Shown in pieces: positions 13,601 to 22,506 of a stretch of DNA of 64,000 nucleotides. Both the position numbers and the translations under genes were made by a program. Every line of letters starts with the position of its first letter. Position 1 is the first letter of the stretch. The notes beneath the pieces are model-generated. The model was not told the origin of the DNA, ran no database searches, and saw only the letters and a program-made list of their open reading frames with translations. Source of the stretch: Bugula neritina. Lineage: Eukaryota > Bryozoa > Gymnolaemata > Cheilostomatida > Bugulidae. The DNA lies in the NCBI GenBank assembly GCA_964035545.1, contig OZ037765.1, forward strand, positions 33,665,004 to 33,729,003, written 5' to 3'.

Positions 13601-13777
13601 ATGACTCTAGATGCTGCTGGTGCTGGAATTATTGATTACGATAAGGAAAGAGAAGGCGAAGATGATTTGTTGGATCTGTACAATAAGAAACAACAGAGTG
13701 ATGAGATGGAATATGTATTCACAAAACTTCAGAATCAAGGTGGAGTCAATCAAAGGAAAGGACAATGTTGGAGCTGA
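10649..13777 (+). CDS. Gag-protease-integrase polyprotein of inner element
   Basis: 1042 codons from ATG 10649. Order: a charged coiled coil (residues about 30-120, EEKEKAREEKEKDREE type); Gag capsid-like region (about 130-290); two CCHC knuckles near 330-360 (CFICKDKSHIARNC and CSHCKMNNHNTSDC); protease around 440 (RDTGCGCIVV); integrase HHCC module near 629-665 (H-x-H then CQSCDIC); and integrase core with D (CAIDLVG, about 698), D (SDQGTQF, about 760) and E (VEKFNG, about 796), so the DDE triad looks intact. A chromodomain-like or SH3-like C-terminal segment follows (KVLILLPTDGNKLLMHWQGP). Reverse transcriptase is absent between protease and integrase. The last dozen or so residues are an out-of-frame reading of an RNase H tail, which marks a deletion junction near 13725-13745. 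Confidence 0.93.
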   Translation: MALLERVTQMGKDLGLVEDKLVAFVEKNLPIVAAQEEKEKAREEKEKDREEKEKDREERRLEREAERIKQENEKAIMEMKIKADQEAMALKIKADQEAEERRQQHELDMEKLKANTSLEHSRHESTRLEIANKPKPKIPFFDEKVDEMDSYLERFEWVAEGCNWDKGDWPYHLSQYLRGTATEAYIRLSPTDRRDYKKVKEALLERFNLTQEGYRKKLREAEAYEDETPAQLFTRIETYVHKWVELSGGMDIAKLVATEQFISSCPDDLAVHLKQSSYNSSEDMCDAASLFLHARGRKLAKTKKTNTKRMENTPAGSMNAEQGSKSDGACFICKDKSHIARNCPRRGKKYCSHCKMNNHNTSDCRKYGGRSVHAAAAIATTQNKTMVTDPGMSSKVEEPTEITVNGKKFVNAAVCKNGPKFKDGGTAIFDAEVNGQRATAMRDTGCGCIVVNAKYVQPQHLTGESVYLNMADASVREAQWALISVRSPFYNGVVKAAVMDKTICDLLIGNVDGARSADQPLENWKDCAVTTRAQAVKEKSGDKPLMVDSNANPLSIGKDEIARLQRDDPTLERFFDAKEVKEKKGGITRFVVRNKILYREYTDSKSVSVKPVKQLMVPSSLRKEVLQKAHDCIMSGHLGVKKTTDRVLSNFFWPGLNGDVVRFCQSCDICQKTVKKGSVMKVPVQETPLIDTPFKRCAIDLVGPINPPSEKGHRYILTLVDYATRYPEATPLKNIDSATVAEALLDIYSRVGIPEEVISDQGTQFISDYMKEFTRLLDMRQLPTSPYHAMANGLVEKFNGTLKSMLKKLCAKEPRQWHRFINAALFAYREVPQESTGFAPFELLYGRTVRGPMYILRQLWTKEDTADEVKTCYQHVFELRERLDDMMEMALASLKDSQKRYKHYFDKKAKQRDFKSGDKVLILLPTDGNKLLMHWQGPFNIEEKVRLNDYIINIRGKRRTYHANMLKKYFERETPTDSMTVGAVMTLDAAGAGIIDYDKEREGEDDLLDLYNKKQQSDEMEYVFTKLQNQGGVNQRKGQCWS

Positions 13778-13808
13778 TTATCTAAGCCGAATTGACTCAG
13801 AATTTTAA
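13722..13808 (+). pseudogene. RNase H C-terminal remnant after integrase
   Basis: In the frame +1 relative to the polyprotein's frame, the sequence reads as the conserved end of a gypsy RNase H (VESIKGKDNVGADYLSRI), closing with a stop at 13806-13808. In ordinary Ty3/gypsy elements this motif precedes integrase. Here it follows it and is right in front of the polypurine tract, as expected for Gmr1-type order (PR-IN-RT-RH). Confidence 0.85.
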
Positions 13809-13854
13809 GTAGTTAGGAGAAATGATCAAGATAATTTCTCTTAGAATGGGGGGT

Positions 13855-14405
13855 TGTCACAAATTCTGAGTGGACATATACCTATAGACTTACCGGGTTT
13901 TTCCTAATGATTATACACGAATGTTCATAAATATTCTAGACTGATCAAAGAGATGGGTCATTGTTCATTGTTATTGTTTTCATTAGTCATGTTAACTACT
14001 GCCCAGCAATGTAAACAAGGTGTTGCGCAATAATTGCGAAATAACCATGGAAATTCCAATGTTTTGTTTTGTTTTGATTTTCTATAAATAGTACTGGCAT
14101 GTGGGGAATGTTTTGTACTAGAATCTTCTATACTGGAATGCTTGAGAATGTTCTAGAGTGTTTTGTTTACTATAAATACTGAGGCAGTTGTGTTTACGAA
14201 TCAGTTCCTTTTTATAAGTTCATTCTCGGAGTTCATTTTTACAAATTCATCTGTGCATATCTTACTAGAGAAATAAAGTCTACTTTATATATCCACAACT
14301 CTATTTACTCACAACTGGATTAGCAAGCTGTATGCTACTTGTCTATACACTTCTGACTACCAGACTTTTCGAACTCGTCACACTGCTACCAACAGTTTTG
14401 TGACA
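13855..14405 (+). repeat. 3' LTR of inner element
   Basis: 551 bp, preceded by the polypurine tract at 13845-13854 and followed by the ACCAC target duplication. Confidence 0.96.
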
Positions 14406-16244
14406 ACCACCAACCTCCTTAGCCGTCAGTTCTTTGACACCCTCAGCGCTAAGGTCAAGGACAGGTTGGCACCGTACGAGGGGGATCACGGCACCTTGGC
14501 AGACGGGTCGTGCATTCCCTTCTACGGCATTATTGAGCTAACTGGTTACGTCCGTAACCAGGCCATCCAGGAGACGTTTATCGTCGGGCAGCTCAACGAG
14601 GATGCTATCCTCGGGATGCCATTCTTACAACGACACGGTTGTCGCATTGATTTCAGTAAATCTGCGATGATCATGGGCGACAAGGAGCTCGCTTGTGTCG
14701 ATAAGTTTGGTCGTCCTCTAGCGGGAGCAGTGCAGGTAGTACGGAGCTGTACTATACCAGGCCACTCCCGGGCTACCGTCCGCTGCAAGGTAGACGGTGG
14801 CCAAACCTCTAAGTTGGGAGTTGTCGAAAGTACGCACTCGAGAGTCCAACTTGCCCGTAGTTTTAGCCGGCTCACGGGGCAAGGAGAGATCTCAGTGCAG
14901 TGTGTCAACCCCTTCTCAGAGACAGTAGACCTACCACCCAGATCCATGCTGGGTCGCTTCCATCCTGTCCAGGAGGAAGCCATTGGGCCGTCGTCGGGAG
15001 CTACGACGGAAGGTCCTCAACAGAGCCCGTCTCAAGGGCGGAGGACCGTCCCAACCCACGCCTCCCCTCCTCCAGGGACGCGTGGCTGCACAGGCAACGG
15101 GAAGCGCCAGGCTATGGCTAGGTTGCCACATGGGTACAGTGAGGCGTTCAGCCACACAGACCACGGAGCCCGCCTAAATAGAGCAGGCTGCCGTGAGGTA
15201 CCGCGGGCGGCGAGGACCGCCCCTGCTCAGCCACTTCAACAGAGGGCTGACACGCCCCCGGAGGCTGCCCAGAGCCTCCGCGCCAAACCTGTATGGGCTG
15301 GTAACGTTAGGGAGCTGCCGAAGCTTCAGGAATGCCTTCCTGGGGTGGTAGCCGACGTGTACCGAGCGAAACAGGAGGGGCGACGACCCAGTAGTACACA
15401 ACGGCGACAGGGATGCGCCGAGTTACGGCTGTACTGTCAACGTTGGAGCTCTCTGCGGGTCGGGCCAGATGGTCTGCTAACCATGACCTTGGCCACCAAC
15501 AGCAGACAGCCAGCCAGGAAGAGGGTTGTCTGCCCAGTTGCCATCCGCCGGAAGTTGATACAAGACACTCACGAGGAGACTCACGGAGGAGTCCAAGGGG
15601 TGGTCACCAAGCTACAACTCCGGTGGTACTGGCCTAACATGGAACGGGATATCCGACGCAGAGTGAGACGGTGCAAAGTCTGCCAGACCAACAAGCATAG
15701 CCGTCTCCCTGGTAAAGTGGGGCGGCAGACGCATTGTGCGAGAAGGTCTCGGCAGGCGGAGACTGTCAACCTGGCCGGAAACACCTCCATGACACGTCAG
15801 GAAGACTTGGCGAGGCGAGAAAGGCCACTTCCGTCCTTGAAAGTGCGCCCACCGCCCCCAACGTCAAGCCTGCCATCATCACCACTTCCGGAACCAGAAA
15901 CAGGTCCGGAAGTGCAAAAACCCCCCGTGGGAGGGGCTCCGCAAGGAGATGCCAACATAGGACCAGCACCACACACTAGGCAACTTCCAGCGTGTCTCAG
16001 AGACTGTGTACGTGACCGCGGTATAAGCGGCAGTAACAAAAGTCTAGAGAGGCCTCGCGTAGGAAAACAGGCAAAGAGCCGTGGGAGTTGTGATCACCAC
16101 GAGAATCTCAACTTTTGCCTCGGCGGAATCTCACACGAGATTCATCCGCTGGAAGTGAAAAGCCCTAGTCACGTTTCACAACCACGCTGTCCGGTCTTTT
16201 CCTATGTTGATGCAGTCGAGAGTAGACGTGCCAGTAAACAGTAA
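14406..16244 (+). pseudogene. Pol remainder of outer element: protease end and HHCC module
   Basis: Open to a stop at 16242-16244. It begins with the rest of the aspartic protease, including the AILGMPFLQRHGCRIDF segment (the typical ILG-x-x-F/W-L flap-to-end region), then a CKVDGG/PRSMLGRF domain often found before RT in gypsy Pol. The reverse transcriptase is missing: the next recognisable module, around 15555-15700, is the integrase HHCC domain (THEETHGG ... RCKVCQTNKHS). The integrase catalytic core is also missing and is replaced by a proline/arginine-rich tail. Even without the inner insertion this Pol could not copy or integrate itself. The internal deletions did not close the reading frame. 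Confidence 0.85.
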
Positions 16245-16267
16245 TCAGATACCACTTTCATTCCAAA

Positions 16268-17315
16268 ATGTCTTACTATTCTGGATCGAAGGGTGAGTTA
16301 ATTATGTTTTTGGTACGATAACTAGACTGCATCAGTCAGCTACACTAGCTAGCTGGAGATTCGATAATGATAAACAGTGGTGGGAATACACGTCGACTTT
16401 GATTTTAAATAATCTGTCATAGCGAGTGTGTTCTCCATCAACTATTCATTAGCCTGAATCTCACGAGTGTAACTGAACAGAGTACCGGTCAGGCTGTACA
16501 CGCCGACGGTGTCTCAGTGTATAATCTTTAACACTGCTACTCTTTCAGATCACACTCGAGTGACCACCTCCCGGTCACGAGACCAGCCAACCTCTCTGTC
16601 TATGGAAGAAGAGCCTGTAATGGAGAATGGCATACCAGTAGTACTCCGCCGACGACACCGTTGGGTGTCAGCCACGACAGAGAGGAGAATTGAAGAAGCC
16701 TGGGGACCCAGTGGACCACACCGAACCTGCCAGGTCTGCTTTGAGGAGTGCCCGTCACACCGCTCCTTGCGTTTACATGTGGATGCCCATTTCCTACTCC
16801 ACTTCTGTCCCTGCGGCTTCCACGACGTCTACCCGTATCCCGTGACAGTACATAAGCTAAGCTGCTTCGCCGGAGAGAACCACACTGTTGATGAAGACAG
16901 TTTCCCCCTATACCTGGATGCCATCAAACCAGTCATCAGGAAGGCTATTACCCTGGCCGCACTAACGTCAGGGTTTCACGTACTGATACTATCTGCCCGC
17001 CATAAGTCCCCTATGGTTCAGGGCCCACCTCCTACCCCCGTCAACCCTAGCAACACCCCAGAAGTAGAAGAAACAACCATATCCCGTATCACGGAGACCC
17101 CCGTAACCCCACCAAGACCTAGCCAGCTGGCTAACGTAGAAGAGCGGCTTCTAAGACTGCAAGCCGAGTTCACACAACTTGCCCCTGACTTGCTGGATAC
17201 GACGACAGGTCTATACCAGTTGAAGGACTCAGTGGGACGACTGAAGAGGCGGCTACGGGCCCGACAGGCTCGACACAGAGCACGGTCGCTACAAGAAGCA
17301 GAGTCCAACCAATGA
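16268..17315 (+). CDS. Accessory ORF of outer element: zinc finger and coiled coil, spliced start
   Basis: ATG at 16268 opens a 25-nt exon (MSYYSGSK) ending at 16292 before GTGAGT. An acceptor CTCTTTCAG ends at 16548, and the second exon runs 16549-17315. Phases match, giving 263 residues. The alternative unspliced start is the ATG at 16509 in the same frame. The protein has an exact C2H2 finger (C-x2-C-x12-H-x3-H, CQVCFEECPSHRSLRLHVDA), a second Cys/His cluster (FCPCGFHDVYPYPVTVHKLS), a short hydrophobic stretch (ITLAALTSGFHVLIL), a Pro/Thr linker and a C-terminal leucine-rich coiled coil ending in an Arg-rich tail. It sits where env or accessory genes lie in LTR elements. It has no signal peptide or clear membrane anchor, so env function is not supported. 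A nucleic-acid-binding role is inferred. Confidence 0.75.
16293..16548 (+). other. Probable intron in retrotransposon ORF3
   Basis: 256 bp, GTGAGTTA donor and CTACTCTTTCAG acceptor. Removing it joins an ATG-initiated 25-nt exon to the long frame without a shift. Only sequence evidence; no transcript seen. Confidence 0.65.
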
Positions 17316-17608
17316 GAATGCCTGGGGTAGGCACCTTCGTTGAGCTATAGTTCGTTTAGGATATGACGAGCGCTCCGACATTGGCCCGCGTGCTGGTAAG
17401 CACCCTCTCTCTTAATAGCTGACTAGATGTGTGTGATCGATCACCCTGTTGTCTTCTAATGTAAACGTTGTCGTGTTTAACTATTTCTTTTCTTACTCTT
17501 TGTGGGTTTACTTATGAATATTTCCTTTTTGGATTATTGTATGGTTTTTCATTATGTTTTTTTATTATTGTGTTATCAGAAAGTAGGGCTTTCTGCTGGG
17601 GGGGACGG

Positions 17609-17959
17609 TGTAGTGAGTAGTGCAAGTACAAATACAGGAATCGCCCTCTCCCTATTCTTGGAATACTTGGACTCTTATGTAGCAACCAATTAGCAGCTCC
17701 GGAAGATATGCTTCCGAGTCACGTGACACTTCCCGGGTTAATAAGATTATATCACGTTGTTGTAAGCGGAGGCTTGTAGTAGTAACATGTGTTAGTAGTT
17801 GACTCTTGTATAGGATAATTGATGTGATGTTTGGTTTATGCTGTATTGTGGATAATAAATATACTTACTCGACAGCTACCTTAGTAATTGATAACAGAAT
17901 AACCAGCTAACTATACGCAAGTAAATAACTCACGCTCAGTAATTGCACAAATTACTACA
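17609..17959 (+). repeat. 3' LTR of outer element
   Basis: 351 bp, preceded by the tract CTGGGGGGGACGG and followed by CTAT. Confidence 0.96.
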
Positions 17960-18439
17960 CTATAACTATAGCAAGCTGAAGCTGATCAGAAACTGAGTGA
18001 TCATAACATTGAAATAAAATGCATATGATACTGAGCATTTATCATTCTGATTTTGCAGTAAACATAATGATAAAATATGAGTAATAGAATAATTATATCA
18101 TTATTATTATTATTATTCCCAAACGGTAATAGCTTGGTCTGGTAGCAATCGAGGAAGTAAGCAGGAAATGGTGAATTAAAAATGAATGTAGTTGATGAGC
18201 TTTTAGGAAGTCGATTAACAACATCGTCATTATTCTGAAAATTCACAAGCCTGGTCATAGGGGAAGTTCGTTATTTTGGCGACGGAGCTTCCAGTGTAGA
18301 GTGAAGTCTGGCACTGTAACTTTCAGTAGAGCGGCGCGGTTACCTCTACATACGTAATACTATCGGCTTTGAACTAGAACTATAGTTTCAGTTCAGTGAC
18401 TATTTGTAACTCCAGCGCGTACATTACAGTACTTCTTAG

Positions 18440-19060
18440 TTATTTACTTATTATGCGGCCTATTATTAGTATTATTAGTAAAATAATACTTATTACTTAT
18501 TAGTTTTAGTAAGTATTACAGTATAACACTAACAGTAACTATAAGACTTGGACTAAGTTATAAGTACTATTAAAACTAAACTGTAATAAGGGAAAGTCTA
18601 TAAGTATAACTTATAGTTTGAGTTATAGACCTTCACCTTAGGCTTTGCCTTATACTTAAAGTTTATACTTATAGTTATACTTATACTTATAGTTATAATA
18701 CTAGTATTATTAATAGTAGTATTACTAATAGTAATACTGAGTCTAGTACTAGTAGTAGTAGACTAGTACTACTAGTAGTAGTAGACTAGTACTACTAGTA
18801 GTAGTAGACAGTAGTACTACTACTAGTAGTAGTACTACTAGTACTGTACTACTACTAGTAGTACTAGTAGTACTCACTACAACTAGTAGTAGTAATACTT
18901 ACCACTTACGGACTTACCCTTAGTCTTATTATTTATAGTTACAGTTATACATTATTACTTACACTATGACTTACACTTAATTGTAGTTATAATAAATATA
19001 AGGATTATCATTATAATTATAATCATAAAGCTACTAGTACTAGTACTACTGCTAGAAGTA
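18440..19060. repeat. Cryptically simple ACTAGTAGTA-type block
   Basis: Long run built from shuffled short motifs (TAGTA, ACTAGT, TTATACTTATAG) without a fixed period, rich in local inverted repeats such as GTACTACTAGTAGTAGTAGAC. No coding potential. Confidence 0.8.
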
Positions 19061-19730
19061 ACAATTGGCTATTGCAAAACCTAATTTAAATTAAACATGC
19101 AAAATTTTAATCACGAGTCACCTTTAGCTTTTCAGTTTGAGCAACAATAATAACCTGGGAATGAGTGCTAGACTGCTAGTCCAGTCAGTAATACTGGTTG
19201 TCATTGTGATCGTGATGCTTGGAGTTAGTTTGTCACTGAGTGCCATGTATTTGTAAGCTATACATATTGACTGATTAGATTAATTATCATACTATTCTTC
19301 AGCATAAATACTCATGATCATAATAATGTAATTTCGATTTCTTGATTCACATTTTTTAGAATTTCTTTTGACTTTTGTTAGTATGGTTTACATCATTTTT
19401 ATTCTGATCTTTGCTTGAAAACCATTCTGCTGCAGTAGTCGAAAAAACTTTAATAGTCTTTATTTTCTTAGTAGATTTTGGTTTAGGGCTTGAATTAAAA
19501 GTCTCGCAAAGACAACTCCTTTCACTACATTTCTAATCTAGAACACGGGCTGTGCACAATTGCTCCTTTTCCGCCATCTGATGTTGTTATTTGAATCTAA
19601 ACTAAGCTTTTCTAATTAATTCTTTTTATGATCAATAAAGGTATTATAGCTCATCTTTCTATAGTACCAGTGTAAATTTTTTGGTTTGGTATGATATCAC
19701 AATTGTGTGTTGAAAGCTTAAATTAGAGTT

Positions 19731-20507
19731 TTAAAGGATTGCTCAATCTTAGTTTATTACAATCACATTATAATTATGAACTATAATTTAATGTGTATGC
19801 AAACAATTGTGACTTTGCAAAGGGATATGTGCCTAGAAAACAGCTTTTCAAAATTCCAATTTTGAGGGCGGTAAAATTTTCAGCCATGAAAAAGAATAGC
19901 CTAATACGTGACGTGTGAACGCCAGTAACTATGCTGCACGTGCTAACTATAACGCTAGTATTCAAGGTTGCTGAGCACAATATCAACCAATAACGCTCAA
20001 GCAGTTACAGTGCGCTATATAGGTCAACTTTGGTGCGCCCGTAATATTGCACAATCTGACCTAGTTTAGATCGATTGCAGGCATTCATCCTAAAGAATGC
20101 ATGCTTTTGCAATGCTTTTTTCTAATGGTTACAAGCAAAATATAGCCTAATGTTATTACATACATGTTATTTAAAATGTCAAAAAGCTATAGATTAAGAG
20201 AATTCACATTTGCACTTCTATAAATATACAAATTACGAGCTGAAAGATCACATCTCACAGTCATATTTCTATAGTAATTCATTTGTATAGTCACGTGACC
20301 AGCAGGAATGCTGGCGCTGTTACGTCACAGTTCCCAGCTCATTTCAAAATCGGCGTTTTGGCTGTTACCAATCTACACCCTCAACTTCAACTAACTTTTT
20401 CTACCTTTGGTCAAATGCTTTTTGTCAATGCATGCTTAGAAAAACACAATATTGTGTGTGTTTGACCTAAATGGCCATTTATTAGACAAGATAGAGCAAT
20501 CCTTTAA
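19731..20507. mobile_element. TTAA-flanked inverted-repeat element (MITE-like)
   Basis: The ends read AGGATTGCTCAATCTT (from 19735) and, inverted, AAGATAGAGCAATCCT (to 20503), with TTAA directly outside on both sides. Size is about 770 bp between the TTAA sites, with no transposase. TTAA target use is known for piggyBac-type transposons; assignment to that superfamily is inference. Confidence 0.65.
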
Positions 20508-22077
20508 GGTACAGTTTTTTTGGTATGGTAGAACTATTGAGTTGTTTGTTCGTTTTTTCTTAAAATACTCCTAATTTACCAGACACCATATTACTTTGAG
20601 AGGTTTGTTGGCAATTTGGAATATAGGCTAATCAAAGCAGGGTTTATTTAAGCAATATAGTTGGGTTTTTATATTTATTGTTCATCATTTCAACTCTTTT
20701 ATTGAATATTTATTGTTTTTGGTCATTCATTACTGGTTATTATTGGGTCTTGTAGGTACTCGTAAGTTGTATATTGTATATATTTCAATAACATTTCTGG
20801 TGCTTCAATATTAGCTTATACTTTTTGCAGGTGGTAGTATAGCACAAAAGCTAGAAATTCAGTGAATATACTATTTATATTGCAGTAAAAAGATTTAAAG
20901 CCAGTAAAAGCCTTTAACAAAAGTAATAAAAGCTAAACACTTTTACTATAACTGAAATAATATTTTCTATTTCCAGTAGCACACATCAAGTTTGCCATTG
21001 GCTTACTTTACTTTATAGGCTATCTGCAATTTTAGTCCTCCCATTTTCAAGCTTTCCATTTACAATTTGAGTTACCTATAGTTTAGCTATTACTGATAGT
21101 GTCACCTTGCATTACTCTAGTTAGCAACCTGTTTTTTCATTATCCAGGTAGTAGGAGATGTGGTAGGTTGTAACTAACTTTTTTTGCAGGACTGCCATTA
21201 AAATGTGTTTTTTCGGAAGAGATTTTTTAACTGTACAACAATTTACGTTAAATTTTATCCTGCAATATACTATTACAAAATGTATATTTTACATTTTATA
21301 AATTGAACTTTCAATTTTAAATCTCACTCTCTTTCACTAAAACACAATTTACTGGAATGTAGCGATAAATTAAGAAAAGTGGGCTCAGTAAATAACTTCT
21401 AGCCAATTAGGTGCTGGTGACAGAAAATATTAGCACTTGCCTGTCAGAATGCTGAGCAACAAGTTCACTGTCTGGCCCTACGCTTAGAGTTGAGTTTTAG
21501 CTTTGATATAACCACGAAACCACAGTTTTAGTTTTCATTAACTTGTTTATTTCAGAAGCTGCCTATGAAAATCATATATCAAGCTAGATGAGGTATTGAA
21601 TATCTGTATAACTTATTATTATTGAAAACCCTTCACTGGCTAATGTGCTACATACACATACCTTATTCTTTTGTATATCCCATTAGAAAGTTGCTTGTTG
21701 CAGCACGGAGTTGGTGGTCACCTAGTGCATTGGCTGGGGGCTTGAAGTTCAGACATAGATGTGTGTACAAATACTGTACCCAATCACCCCAACTCAGTGC
21801 TGCATCTAGCTGCCTTCTAATGAGATATACAGAAGAATATGGTATGCCCTTTAGGTGCAGTGGGAGGGAACATAAGATAGTGTAAGTTCCTCAAGTTTCC
21901 TAAGTAAACTCTTTTGCTACATTTCTGATCTAAAACACAGGCTTTTCCCAATTTCTTCCATTATATAAAGAGTGATTCAGATGGGGGGGTCAAAGATCAA
22001 TGTGGATTACCAATACACAGATTGTATTTTTCTTTCTGAAGTCATTAGTCACACAGCTTTGGGGGTGAAGGTCGTTC

Positions 22078-22080
<3 letters not shown>
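20508..22080. other. Intergenic, no gene recognised
   Basis: AT-rich sequence between the TTAA element and the CT microsatellite. Small open frames only (for example 21622-21885), none with a recognisable domain. It presumably holds the 5' flank of the gene that follows. Confidence 0.5.
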
Positions 22081-22411
<331 letters not shown>

Positions 22412-22506
22412 GGTTCACAGTTCATACTTCCTCTGTAGTTTGAGTAGAATAGAGGAATACATGTGACAGAGTTTACTGACTGCACCAGAAGTTCCTCTCC
22501 AGGAGT

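Larger units (their letters stand above)
10002..14405 (+). mobile_element. Inner LTR retrotransposon, Gmr1-like, RT deleted
   Basis: 551-bp LTRs (10002-10552 and 13855-14405) begin TGTCACAAATTC and end TTTTGTGACA and look identical. The 5-bp target duplication ACCAC is exact (9997-10001 and 14406-14410). The primer-binding site follows the 5' LTR (TTGGGGGCTGCTCCGGGAAG from 10554), similar to tRNA-Pro-type sites, and the polypurine tract AGAATGGGGGG precedes the 3' LTR. One 1042-codon ORF encodes Gag, protease and integrase. Just after it, in another frame, is the C-terminal tail of an RNase H, so RT and most of RNase H are missing. Total length is 4,404 bp. The insertion is younger than the outer element. 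Confidence 0.97.
8292..17959 (+). mobile_element. Outer LTR retrotransposon, Ty3/gypsy-like, RT-less
   Basis: 351-bp LTRs (8292-8642 and 17609-17959) start TGTAGTGAG and end TTACTACA, and I saw no difference between them. The flanks repeat CTAT (ACTAT at 8287-8291 and 17959-17963 if the terminal A is shared). The primer-binding site follows the 5' LTR (TGGTGGCAGCGGTGGGAT at 8644) and a G-rich polypurine tract (CTGGGGGGGACGG) precedes the 3' LTR. Coding content: Gag with a zinc knuckle; a protease interrupted by the inner element; an HHCC integrase zinc-binding module; and an additional zinc-finger ORF. No reverse transcriptase, RNase H or integrase catalytic core is present. Without the inner insertion the element is about 5.26 kb. 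It is a non-autonomous deletion derivative that moved recently. Confidence 0.95.

Noticed and set aside
16549-17315. Envelope gene in the outer retrotransposon
   Set aside because: No signal peptide, no furin-type site and no transmembrane anchor; zinc-finger and coiled-coil features point elsewhere.
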